In this document: piece after piece, positions 29,979-39,500 of the stretch
Layout of the letters: each line of letters opens with the position of its first letter
How positions within the stretch are numbered: position 1 is the stretch's first letter
From: an uncultured Prevotellaceae bacterium
GTDB lineage: Bacteria; Bacteroidota; Bacteroidia; Bacteroidales; Bacteroidaceae
Assembly (NCBI GenBank): GCA_946186505.1
Contig: CAMHNI010000027.1
Coordinates: 1 to 48,682 of the forward strand
DNA length: 48,682 nucleotides
Direction: 5' to 3'
Notes under the pieces: generated by a model
What the model saw: only the letters and a program-made list of their open reading frames with translations
The model's database searches: none
Told to the model about the DNA's origin: nothing
Translations under genes and position numbers: made by a program

Positions 29979-31889
29979 ATGAAGAAATATATTTTAACAG
30001 CAGCAGCTGTCTTGTCAGCTGGCTTGTTTACATCCTGTAATGACATGCTGGACACCGATCCGCGTGTGACACAGATGACTCAGGCAACCTTCCCGGGTAA
30101 GCCTGCAGATGCAGTGGCTGAACTTGCTGCGACCTATAGTATTATGAATACGATGGGCGGTGGCGATTGTGACACACAGAATCCTTTCTACTGGTGGGAA
30201 ATCATGTCTGACAACTGTTACGGCAGTGGCGGTCTGCAGGACAACAAGGTGAAGTCACTCCATCATCTGGTGGAGATGAATGTCAATCAGTATGAGCAGG
30301 CTTTCATCCTCCTCTACGGCGGTATCTCACGTGCCAACAACACGATTGAGACAATCGACAACATTACCTGGTCTGAGGCTCAGAAGGCCGACCGCAATCA
30401 GTATCTCGGTGAGGCTTTCTTTATGCGCGGCCTCTATACGCTCTGGCTCACCCAGTTGTTTGGCGATGTGCCTCTGATTACTTCAACCACCATTACTCCT
30501 GAGATGGAGAAGCAGGTGAGTGCAGAGGAGTTTATCTATCCCCAGATTCTTTCCGACTTTAGCTCTGCCATCAGTCTGATGAAGGAAGAGAGAGCCAATG
30601 GTTCGGGTCATGCTGACAGGTATGCTGCCGAGGCATTCCTCGCCCGTGCCTATATGTTCTGGGCAGGCTTCTACAAGAACGTCAAGGACCTCGCTACCGG
30701 TGATGCCACTATCAACCTGGTGAAGCAGGAGGGCTGCGACAAGGAATCGCTGGCCAAGGCTGACGTTGTGAATGCCCTGAAGGATATTTACGACAAAGGC
30801 GGTTACAAGCTCTGCGAGGACTTCCGCTCACTCTGGCAGTACTCGAACAGTCTTCTCTGGAAAGAGGCTAACGACGAGGACGGCCACAGCTATGAATTCA
30901 TCAAGGACATGAAGGAAGAGAACTGTTTCGACAAGCCCGGTATGGGTAACGGCAACACTGAGGAAATCTTCCAGATTCAGTTCATGAATGCCTCTGCATG
31001 GGGTATTAACGGCGAGCGGAAGAATGGTGGCATCTATTCTACAGCCCGTATGTATTCAAACTACATCTCTGTGTTCTGGGGTCTTCGTAATGGTAAGTCA
31101 AATCAGAATGGTGACCGTAACTTTACTTACCCGTTCAACCAGGGCTGGGGTCAGGGTACGCCTTCATGCAACATCTGGGATGACTGGACACTTGCCGAGA
31201 ATGCCGGTAACTATACCGACCTGCGTAAGAGGGCTTCTATGATTGACCTTGTAAACGAGCTTCAGGGCTATACCTTCGAGGCTGACGACTGCGAGGAGTC
31301 GGGTTATTCTGTCAAGAAGTACGCTGAAGTCAATCTCGATGCCTGCGATGCCAACAACGACACGTGGTGGTCGAAGTGTGAGGGCTATAGCAGCAGCTCA
31401 CTGGCCAACAAGATGCAGGGCGACCACTTCGAGGACTTCTATCTGATGCGTTATGCCGACGTCCTTCTGATGCTGACCGAGCTGACCGGTAATGTCTCCT
31501 ACATGAACCAGGTTCAGGCCCGTGCCGGTGTACCTCTGACGACAGCATATTCTTTGAAGGCTGTTCAGGACGAGCGTCGCTGGGAGTTCTGCTTCGAAGG
31601 AATTCGTTTCAACGACATGCGCCGCTGGACTGGTAAGGACTGCAAGAACAGCAACTACGCTCCTGATGCACTTCAGGCTCAGTCTGGCAAGCAGATTGTC
31701 TGCAATGGCGATAAGGCAAACAAGCGCGCCATGCAGCACATGACGTGCTCATGGACTGAGCGATATAAGGCAACCAACGGTTTCTTGTCTAAGCCCCAGT
31801 CTCAGATTACCCTGATGGATGGTAATCTTGAACAGAATCCCGGTTGGGATGCTGCTGATCCTAACACACAATATAAAGCACTTTACTAA
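29979..31889 (+). CDS. susD: SusD-like nutrient-binding outer-membrane lipoprotein
   Basis: A 636-residue surface lipoprotein. ATG 29979 chosen because the lipoprotein signal follows (MKKYILTAAAVLSAGLFTSC, lipid Cys at residue 20); an in-frame TTG lies just upstream. SusD/RagB features: NDMLDTDPRVTQ near the N-terminus, a TPR-type helical part (NQYLGEAFFMRGLYTLWLTQLFGDVPLI; AEAFLARAYMFWAGFY), and near the C-terminus LMRYADVLLMLTEL...VQDERRWEFCFEGIRFNDMRRW. It forms the lid of the SusC importer and binds glycan. The gap to SusC contains GAAAAGTGAAAAG repeats (29941-29971). Confidence 0.97.
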   Translation: MKKYILTAAAVLSAGLFTSCNDMLDTDPRVTQMTQATFPGKPADAVAELAATYSIMNTMGGGDCDTQNPFYWWEIMSDNCYGSGGLQDNKVKSLHHLVEMNVNQYEQAFILLYGGISRANNTIETIDNITWSEAQKADRNQYLGEAFFMRGLYTLWLTQLFGDVPLITSTTITPEMEKQVSAEEFIYPQILSDFSSAISLMKEERANGSGHADRYAAEAFLARAYMFWAGFYKNVKDLATGDATINLVKQEGCDKESLAKADVVNALKDIYDKGGYKLCEDFRSLWQYSNSLLWKEANDEDGHSYEFIKDMKEENCFDKPGMGNGNTEEIFQIQFMNASAWGINGERKNGGIYSTARMYSNYISVFWGLRNGKSNQNGDRNFTYPFNQGWGQGTPSCNIWDDWTLAENAGNYTDLRKRASMIDLVNELQGYTFEADDCEESGYSVKKYAEVNLDACDANNDTWWSKCEGYSSSSLANKMQGDHFEDFYLMRYADVLLMLTELTGNVSYMNQVQARAGVPLTTAYSLKAVQDERRWEFCFEGIRFNDMRRWTGKDCKNSNYAPDALQAQSGKQIVCNGDKANKRAMQHMTCSWTERYKATNGFLSKPQSQITLMDGNLEQNPGWDAADPNTQYKALY

Positions 31890-31908
31890 TTAAAAGAAAG
31901 GAATGAAT

Positions 31909-32676
31909 ATGAAAAAGATATTTTTGCTTTTTGCCGCAGCCTGTTCGTTCGTAGCCTGTGATCCTGTTCATGAGGATATAGGCAATGACGGCAACATCAC
32001 GCTTGATGAACTCAAGGCAAAGACCAGTGTCACTGTTGACAAGGCTTCCAATGGCCAGAATGGTAATGTCATCACCTGCACCACCTCAGCCCCTGTCAAT
32101 GCCAAGTGGACTATTGACGGCAAGTCTTTCTACAGCAACTATGCATGGAAGAAGATGAAGGTCAACAGAGATGCAAGTGGTAATTACACGGATACTGAGT
32201 ACACCGTTAATATCACGGCTATTTGTGCCGATGGTACTGAACTCAAGGCCGACTTCCCTGTAACGTGTCAGACTATTACCAATCCACTTACCAAGTACTG
32301 GATTTATGGTAAGGATCCTGTTGCAGAGCCGCCGTTCAGCCCAGGTGCATGGGATGCTGCAGCCATGCGTTTCAGCAGTAATGAAGGTCAGCACTTCCCT
32401 TATCTCGAGGATGCTGTCTATTGGGGCTTCAAGACCCTCATCTTCGACATCTCAGACGCTACGCCCGACTGTGCAGGCCGTATCATGAACGGCTGGTGGA
32501 GCGCACGCTATGATGACGAGAAGGATGTTCAGTTCACCAACGGTCTGTGGGAGCTTCCTCTCACCGAGGCTATTGCCAAGGACTGTGCCCGTGGTGACGG
32601 CGGAGCAGGCAAGGACCTTGACCTTATGATTACTTCCGGTAGCTGCACCATCAACTCTGTGTACTATGAGGAATAA
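31909..32676 (+). CDS. SusE-position surface lipoprotein, probable glycan-binding protein
   Basis: A 255-residue lipoprotein (MKKIFLLFAAACSFVAC, lipid Cys 17). I chose ATG 31909 over 31903 because AAGAAAGGA then sits at normal spacing. Residues about 30-130 form an Ig-like beta domain (KASNGQNGNVITCTTSAPVNAKWTIDGKSF). The second half has many aromatics suited to sugar binding (YLEDAVYWGFKTLIFDI, NGWWSARYDDEKDVQFTNGLWELPL). Position directly after SusD is that of SusE/SusF-type glycan-binding proteins. Sequence families there are very diverse; role inferred mainly from position and lipobox. Confidence 0.7.
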   Translation: MKKIFLLFAAACSFVACDPVHEDIGNDGNITLDELKAKTSVTVDKASNGQNGNVITCTTSAPVNAKWTIDGKSFYSNYAWKKMKVNRDASGNYTDTEYTVNITAICADGTELKADFPVTCQTITNPLTKYWIYGKDPVAEPPFSPGAWDAAAMRFSSNEGQHFPYLEDAVYWGFKTLIFDISDATPDCAGRIMNGWWSARYDDEKDVQFTNGLWELPLTEAIAKDCARGDGGAGKDLDLMITSGSCTINSVYYEE

Positions 32677-32704
32677 CCGTTCCTTATCAGTATAATAATT
32701 AATA

Positions 32705-32738
32705 GGCTGACTCATTCTCAGGAAATGAGTCAGCCTTT
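32705..32738 (+). terminator. Perfect 12-bp hairpin between SusE-like gene and DUF6057 gene
   Basis: GGCTGACTCATT (32705-32716) pairs with AATGAGTCAGCC (32724-32735), followed by only TTT (32736-32738). The DUF6057 ATG is 12 bases later, leaving no room for a promoter after the hairpin. It may be a leaky terminator or an mRNA-stabilising 3' hairpin for the susCD transcript. Confidence 0.65.
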
Positions 32739-32750
32739 CATCTAAAAAGA

Positions 32751-34526
32751 ATGACTAAACAAAGCAATCTGTCCCGGACCGTCTTCTATGTAAGCTTATT
32801 GGCTTTCATATCGTTTGTCGCGTACCTATTATATATAAACGAGGAGGTGTTTTATACGGCCCACGACCGTTCCGAGTTTATCTTCGGTGCGCCATTCTTC
32901 CATACCCTTATGCAGAAGCCTTTTGGCCTGATGCAGTATGTTGGAGCCTGGCTCACCCAGCTATTCTGTCATCCGGCCTTCGGTGCTGGTGTGCTGGCGG
33001 CTATCTGGGTGCTTATCTTCTTTGTGGGTGCAAAAGCATTCAGGTTGCAGACCAGTGCCTCCGCACTGATGCTCTTGCCTGTAGCCTGTCTGCTCACGTC
33101 GGTTGTCGACCTTGGCTACTGGGTATATGTCTCAACCATCCGTGGCTATTGGTTCTCTCAGTCGGTAGGCTATCTCGTCATGCTTCTGCTCCTGTGGGCT
33201 GCGCATAGCACACCACGCAAGTGGCATCTCGTCTGGTATCTGCTGGCCTTTTTCCTCTATCCAGTGCTGGGGTGGTTTGCCATGCTTTTCGTACTCTGTT
33301 TAGTGGTTGCCGGAAAACCCACCTGGCGAGAACTTTTAGGCATTGTCCTGCTCGTCTTTACCGCTTCTATCTGGCATACGCAGTTCTATTCGAATCAGAA
33401 ATTCGACGATGTCATGCTGGCCGGATTGCCCCGCTTCATAACAGCAAGCGACTGCACTGAGCATCTTTCCATCCCGTTCTGGGTGCTGGGTGCTGTCTCT
33501 GTGCTTATTTCGTTGTGTGGCAGGTATCTTGCTAAATGGTTTGTGCCGGCATTGAGTGTCATAGTCGGCATCGTCTTCACCACGTCGCTCATGTATCATG
33601 ATAAGAACTACATCGACGAGATGCGCATGGTGCGCATTGCTTGCGACGACAACTGGAAGGAAGTGCTCAGTATGGCAGAGGCCAAGCATAAGCCAACCAG
33701 CACGATGATGTTTCTCAAGAATATTGCCCTGATGAACGAGGGCGGCCTGCTCGACCGTTCGTTCAAATTGGGTAACGACGCTGCGGATATTTACAACCCC
33801 GATAAGCTCCACGTCACCCTTTTGGACATCGCGTCGCCGCTGGTGTATTATAATTACGGCATGTTGAACGAGGCCATCCGCCTGAGCTTCGAGAATGCCA
33901 TACAGGCCGGCTTCTCGCCCTTCTACCTGAAGATGCTTGCCCGTTGTGCCTTGGCTGTAGGTGATGAGAAACTGGTGGAGCGCTATACGACCATATTGCA
34001 CCATATTCCGTTCTACGGCGATTGGCAACCGGCGCCTGTCACTGAAAAGATAAAGGAGCTGCAGAAATGCTATCCTGATGAACTCACCGGTGTTGAGAAC
34101 AGCGACAGCTATCTTGTCAATGGCATCAGTCTTTGGTATGAGTCCGACAGTAAAGTGGCTTCAGAACAGGCATTGTTCTATTCCATGCTGCGTTGCGACT
34201 CGCGCCGTTTCTGGTCATCGTTGCGCAACTATGTGAAGCTTCACATGAACGAGCAGTTCCCTGTTCATGCTCAGGAGGCTTATATCTTGTATATGGATAA
34301 GGCCCCGGAAGAAAAGCGCATGATGATTCCCGTTGAACAGGCCGTTTACGACCGCTATAAACTGTTCTGGACTACTTTGGAGGAAAAGGCGAAGCCAGGC
34401 ATGACACTTGACCAGGCCGGTGAGGAATTACGTGAAGAATTTGGAGACACCTATTGGTGGTACAATCTCTTCGGACGCAAACCTATTAATATACGTGGTA
34501 ATGTTGGACACGAAGTTGCATCATAA
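32751..34526 (+). CDS. DUF6057 multi-pass membrane protein, copy 1
   Basis: A 591-residue protein. Residues about 10-290 hold some nine or ten membrane helices (VFYVSLLAFISFVAYLLYI; GAGVLAAIWVLIFFVGAKAF; LVWYLLAFFLYPVLGWFAMLFVLCLVVAG; LSVIVGIVFTTSLMY). Residues 290-591 are soluble and helical, TPR-like (MVRIACDDNWKEVLSMAEAKHKPTSTMMFLKNIALMNEGG). A paralogue lies at 40377-41738. Both copies are followed at once by a CxxCH propeller lipoprotein (here 3 bases later), so the two proteins probably act together at the cell envelope. The DUF6057 name is from memory of the family; biochemical function is unknown. Confidence 0.75.
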   Translation: MTKQSNLSRTVFYVSLLAFISFVAYLLYINEEVFYTAHDRSEFIFGAPFFHTLMQKPFGLMQYVGAWLTQLFCHPAFGAGVLAAIWVLIFFVGAKAFRLQTSASALMLLPVACLLTSVVDLGYWVYVSTIRGYWFSQSVGYLVMLLLLWAAHSTPRKWHLVWYLLAFFLYPVLGWFAMLFVLCLVVAGKPTWRELLGIVLLVFTASIWHTQFYSNQKFDDVMLAGLPRFITASDCTEHLSIPFWVLGAVSVLISLCGRYLAKWFVPALSVIVGIVFTTSLMYHDKNYIDEMRMVRIACDDNWKEVLSMAEAKHKPTSTMMFLKNIALMNEGGLLDRSFKLGNDAADIYNPDKLHVTLLDIASPLVYYNYGMLNEAIRLSFENAIQAGFSPFYLKMLARCALAVGDEKLVERYTTILHHIPFYGDWQPAPVTEKIKELQKCYPDELTGVENSDSYLVNGISLWYESDSKVASEQALFYSMLRCDSRRFWSSLRNYVKLHMNEQFPVHAQEAYILYMDKAPEEKRMMIPVEQAVYDRYKLFWTTLEEKAKPGMTLDQAGEELREEFGDTYWWYNLFGRKPINIRGNVGHEVAS

Positions 34527-34529
34527 GTT

Positions 34530-36038
34530 ATGAAAAGATATATCTACTCCCATTTCCTGCTGTTGGCTGTTGGCTATTGGCTGATGGCATCTTGTGGCGG
34601 ACACCCCTCTGTGCCCTCCGCCTTCTCCGTGTCCTCTGTGCTTCCGGCCATCTTCCCCGATTATTGCGATGTCACCGTGCCTTGCAACATTGCGCCGCTC
34701 AACTTCATGCTCCCTGCTGACGAGTACGATGAGTGCGTGGCTCGTCTCACCACCCCCGACGGCCAGCAGCAGACCTACGGCCATGGCGTAAAGGTGCAGA
34801 TTCCTGAGGAGGAATGGCACGCCATGCTTGATGCCTCGAAAGGTAAAAGCATCAAGGTGGAGGTCTGGGGCCAGAAAAAGGGCGAGTGGCTGTCGTTCAA
34901 CCCGTTCGAGATACATATAGCCGAGGAGCCCATCGACGAATACCTGTCGTATCGCCTCATTGAACCGTCGTATGTCGCGTGGACCTTCATGGAGATAGCC
35001 CAGCGCAACATTTCCACGTTCGAGGAGACGCAGATCTTCAACAACGAGATAACCATGAATGACAGGGAGAAAGGCCAGTGCATCAACTGCCACAGCTATC
35101 AGAATTATAAGACCGACAACATGCTCTTCCATGTGCGCCTCTCCAATGCCGGCACCATCATTGTGAACGACGGCAAGGTGTCGAAGGTCAATCTGAAGCG
35201 CGACTATACCATCTCCTCCGGCGTCTATCCCTCTTGGCATCCTACTGCCAAGCTCATAGCCTTCTCGACCAATAAGACCCGGCAGGCATTCCATACGTCC
35301 AATCCCAACAAGATTGAGGTCTACGATGAAGCCAGCGACCTGATTCTCTACGATGTAGAGACCGACTCGGTGAGCATCGTCAGCAACGATTCCACGCTTT
35401 TGGAGATTTATCCTACCTGGTCGCCCGACGGCAAATACCTCTATTACGGCAAGTCTGTTCCCCTGCCAGAAGAGATGGAAGGTCAGGACATCAGAACCAC
35501 CTACGCGAAGATACAATACAACCTCTATCGCCGTTCGTTCGACGTGGAAACCCATAACTTCGGTGATGAGGAACTTGTTTATGATGCTGCTTCTGACAAT
35601 AAGAGCGTCACCCTGCCACGCATCAGCCCCGACGGGCGCTATCTGCTGTTTGCCATAGGGCAGTATGGCTGTTTCCATAGCCGCCACCATGATGGCGACA
35701 TCGTTTGTATTCCGTTGGAACAGTATACTGGTACGCCTCTCAATGCTGAAAACTCTACTCCCATCGATCTCTCCCTCGTCAATAGTAAAGACTTTTCTGA
35801 CAGCTACCCCTCCTGGTCGAGCAACGGCCATTGGATGATGCTGGCCAGCCGCCGCGACGACGACAACTACAGCCGTGTCTATTTCGCCTATTTCAACAAT
35901 GGGAAATTCGCCAAGGCCTTCCTTCTGCCGCAGGAAGACCCCGAACTGCACGTCAGCCTCCTGAAGAGCTACAACCGTCCGGAGTTCATGGTCGAGCCTG
36001 TCAAAATCAGTGTCGAAGAATTCAGCCGAGCCTTTTAA
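34530..36038 (+). CDS. Lipoprotein beta-propeller (PD40/TolB-like) with CxxCH motif, copy 1
   Basis: A 502-residue lipoprotein (MKRYIYSHFLLLAVGYWLMASC, lipid Cys 22). Residues about 45-165 form a beta domain opening IFPDYCDVTVPCNIAPLNF. C184-I-N-C187-H188 is a CxxCH motif of the c-type haem kind, with M198 and H201 following in DNMLFHVR. Residues 215-490 are PD40/WD40-like propeller blades (YPSWHPTAKLIAFSTNKTRQAFH; YPTWSPDGKYLYYGKS; LPRISPDGRYLLFAIGQYG; YPSWSSNGHWMMLASRRDD). Coupled 3 bases after DUF6057 copy 1. Haem binding is possible but unproven; the motif could also bind metal. Confidence 0.8.
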   Translation: MKRYIYSHFLLLAVGYWLMASCGGHPSVPSAFSVSSVLPAIFPDYCDVTVPCNIAPLNFMLPADEYDECVARLTTPDGQQQTYGHGVKVQIPEEEWHAMLDASKGKSIKVEVWGQKKGEWLSFNPFEIHIAEEPIDEYLSYRLIEPSYVAWTFMEIAQRNISTFEETQIFNNEITMNDREKGQCINCHSYQNYKTDNMLFHVRLSNAGTIIVNDGKVSKVNLKRDYTISSGVYPSWHPTAKLIAFSTNKTRQAFHTSNPNKIEVYDEASDLILYDVETDSVSIVSNDSTLLEIYPTWSPDGKYLYYGKSVPLPEEMEGQDIRTTYAKIQYNLYRRSFDVETHNFGDEELVYDAASDNKSVTLPRISPDGRYLLFAIGQYGCFHSRHHDGDIVCIPLEQYTGTPLNAENSTPIDLSLVNSKDFSDSYPSWSSNGHWMMLASRRDDDNYSRVYFAYFNNGKFAKAFLLPQEDPELHVSLLKSYNRPEFMVEPVKISVEEFSRAF

Positions 36039-36074
36039 ACGATGTTGAAAATGACCTATATGCCTAAATAAAGA

Positions 36075-36341
36075 ATCCGTCATTCCGTCACTTTCCCCCT
36101 ATCGTACTTGTAATCAGTAGGTTACGGTGTGATGGACAGGGGTGACGGATGACGGATGGAGGAATGCGGGCGCGCAACAGGACGGTCATCTTGGCAGTCC
36201 GCTGTCACCGCCCGTGAACAATCATTCACCGCCCGTGAACATCGACATTCATCCGTCACCGCCGAGCATCCGTCACCCGTCACCATAATCCGTCACAACA
36301 TATCCTTCTGATTGTCAGACTTTTTCATAGCTGTGACGGAT
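36075..36341. repeat. Cluster of CCGTCAC direct and inverted repeats
   Basis: ATCCGTCATTCCGTCAC (36075-36091) is nearly the inverse complement of GTGACGGATGACGGAT (36142-36157). Further ATCCGTCAC copies lie near 36251, 36268 and 36288, with an inverse copy at 36333-36341. ACCGCCCGTGAAC occurs twice between. The RNA or single-stranded DNA could fold in several alternative ways. Confidence 0.65.
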
Positions 36342-36471
36342 GTGATGGATTTTTTCTGAATCTAAGTCTTGGGGGCATCCTTGTATCCCCAACACGAGTC
36401 CACTTTAGCTTCTTGAGAGAACGAGGAGCATAGCCTTTTACGCCTACGGCATGAAGAAAAACATTTAATCT

Positions 36472-36503
36472 TTTGATTTATCAGAAAAATATTAGTACTT
36501 TTG
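36472..36503 (+). promoter_or_regulatory. Bacteroidota promoter for the type IIG gene
   Basis: TTTG (36472-36475), 20-base spacer, TACTTTTG (36496-36503). The fit to the consensus is complete. The leader before ATG 36600 is about 90 bases. Confidence 0.75.
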
Positions 36504-36599
36504 CAGAAAACTTTTCGTAAAAACGAAAGCAGGCATGAATAATAACAATACAGCCCCCACCCCCGAGTTATAGAAGTGCAACTAAAGAACACCCATTGA

Positions 36600-39500
36600 A
36601 TGGCAATGATAATTAACCCCAACAGGGCATTAAGCCGCAGTTTCCTTCGCAATCAAGAGACGAAGGAGACCAAGGACGTATTCCGCCTGCAACTGGCCTC
36701 CTTGCTGTCCAAGCTGGATGACCAAGAGGATGAAGAATACAACAAGACCTGGATTCACGATTTCCTTACCCATACGTTTTATGGTGACCCTTATTCGGTC
36801 AATACCCGCAAGAAGGTGGATCAGGCTATCTATGGTCCGGACAGTCAGAAGCCTTGGGTACTGATGGAGATGAAGGCACCCGGCAATATTTCGGAAATGC
36901 CATGCGATGGTCATTTCGACCGCAAGGGTTTCATCCAGCTCGTGCTCTACTATATGAAGGAGGAAAAGGAGCGTGAAAACAGGGAAATCAAGCATCTGGC
37001 GGTTACCAACGGCTATGAATGGTATGTGTTTGAACGCAAGCTGTTCTATAACTTCTTTGGCAAGAACCGTCAGCTGTGGAGCGAGATTCAGCGATATGAG
37101 CGTGAGAACAAGACCCGTGACGAAATCTATCAGGAGGTCATCGCCCCCGAAGTGCGTAAGGTTCAGCAGCAGTTCAGCTATGTCTATTTCGACCTGCGCA
37201 AGTTCGCGGGACAGCTTGACGACACCGCCATCTTGCGAAAGCGCAGTTTCGAGGCCCAGTGCAAGTTCTTCTCGCCCATCCACCTCTGTATGCTGCCATA
37301 CGACTTTGACCACAACCATCTGGACACGCAGTTCTACAACGAGCTGCTTTACCTGATGGGAGTCGAGGAAACCCGTGTGGGGCAACTTGACGTCATTCAG
37401 CGCCTGCCGGAGAAGAAACGCGAGCAGTTCTCGCTGCTTGAGCAGGCCATCTGGCATCTCACAGCGCTGGGCGTGAAGGATGACGAACTCTATGACACGG
37501 CCATGGGCCTCGTCATTTCGTGGATAAACCGTATACTATTCCTGAAGCTGCTGGAAACACAGCTCGTCAACTTCAACGGTGGCGACCGGCAGTATAAGTT
37601 CCTGTCGCCGACGGGGACTGCCCCGTCACTGGTGGACAGCTATCATTCGCTGTTCGACTTGTTCTTCAAGGTGTTAAGCAAGACGGAGGAAGAGCGCGAC
37701 CTGCGGATCCGTGACCGCTATAGGCGCATTCCCTATCTGAACAGTGCCCTGTTTGAGGTCTCAGAGCTGGAGAGGCAGTACTTCACCATCAATGCCTTGC
37801 CCCACGGCCCCATGAACGTCTATCCGGCCACGGTGCTGAAGGACAGCCGGGGGCGTGTGTGGAAGGAGAAAGTGGACTCACTGGAATATCTGCTCCGCTT
37901 CCTTGAGTCGTATGATTTCGGCTCATACGAAACGGAAGAGGAAGAGGAGGAAGAACAGAAGACGCTGATTGACGCCTCCGTACTGGGCCTCATCTTCGAG
38001 AAAATCAATGGCTACAAGGAGGGCGCCTACTTCACGCCGGGCTACATCTGCGAATATATGTGCCGCGAAACCATCGAGCGGATGGTGGTGAAGCGCATGA
38101 ACGAACATTTCCAATGGGAAAAGCCCTGCGAGAGCATCGACGAGGTGGTGGAACAACTGGACTACACCAAGCCTGACATCCGGCGCGAGGCCAACGAAGT
38201 CATCAACGGCATCAAAATCTGCGACCCGTCGGTGGGTAGCGGACACTTCCTCGTGTCGGCATTGAACGAAATGATAGCGATAAAACAACAGTTGCATATA
38301 CTCTGCTATTCAGACAACGCTTTGGACTATGCAAATGAGCGCATCAAGGGGTGGTCAATCACTATCGGAGACGATGAACTCATCATTACAGACAAGGAAT
38401 TCCAACGCTCTTTCGTTTATGACCAAAACAACAAAGAAGCCTCAGCCCTCCAGCGCACGCTCTTCGAAGAAAAACGCCGCATCATCAGCCAGTGCCTCTA
38501 TGGTGCCGACATCAATCCCAAGAGTGTTGACATCTGCCACCTGCGACTGTGGATTGAACTGCTGAAGAATGCCTTCTACGATAAGGGCCAGCTGCAGACG
38601 CTGCCCAATATCGACATCAACATCAAGCAGGGCGACGCGCTGATGTCGCACTTGGAAGTCAAGGTGAAGACCGAAGCCGCCTCACGTGTACCAGCCTCAA
38701 AGAGCATCCGGGAAATCACCCAGGAATACAAATCCTTGGTAGATGCTTACAAACAGGGGACGGGGCATGACAAACGTTTCGATATACAGCGTCAGCTATT
38801 TGCCATTAAGCGCGAACTGCGCCAACACATACAGTCGGACTTCCTCGATTTCGAGATAGCCCGGGTGAATGGGGAAGATACGGAGCAGAACTACTTGGAG
38901 TGGATGCTGGAGTTTCCGGAGCTGCTCGACGAGAACGGACGCTTTGAAGGCTTCGACATACTCATAGGCAATCCGCCGTACATTGCGCTTGGAGCCGAAG
39001 GAGGACGCTTGCGCAAACGGTACAGGCAACGGCAATACGACACTTTCAACAGCAACGGCGACATCTACTTCCTGTTCTACGAGCGGGCATTGCAGCTGCT
39101 TCGTCCCGACGGTCTGCTGTGCTTTATCACGTCGGACAAATGGATGCGCAACGATGCTGCCAAGAATCTTCGCAACTATCTCGTGAAGCACTCACAGCCG
39201 CTGATGCTGCTCGACTTCCCCGGACTGAACCTCTTTAAGCGAGCCACCGTGGTGAACAACATCCTGCTGGCAGGCAACGGCGAAAGCCAAGGCGTGAGAA
39301 CGCTTTGTGCCACCACCGAAGGAAAGGACGTGGACGATGTGAAGAACATTGACCAGTTCTTCCAGGACAACCGGCTGCCCTGTCAGTTCCAGGAAAACCA
39401 GCAGTGGCTTATCCTGCCTGACGAGAAGCGGAGCCTGATGCAAAAAATGCTGGAGAAGGGCAGGCCGCTGGGAGAGTGGGATGATGTAAAAGTGAGATAT

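Larger units (their letters stand above)
36039..36599. other. Repeat-rich intergenic region before the type IIG gene
   Basis: 560 bases without a convincing gene. 36075-36341 carries direct and inverted TCCGTCA(C) repeats. 36472-36503 is a full promoter. A short frame from the ATG at 36536 (MNNNNTAPTPEL) might be a leader but has no other support. A minus-strand frame (36362-36652) crosses the promoter and is not credible. Confidence 0.6.

Noticed and set aside
34521..36083. 520-codon open frame on the minus strand
   Set aside because: Antisense to the CxxCH propeller gene, which has a lipobox and conserved blades and a clear paralogue; the antisense frame has none.
36362..36652. 96-codon minus-strand frame
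   Set aside because: Crosses the consensus promoter and start of the type IIG gene; no family resemblance.
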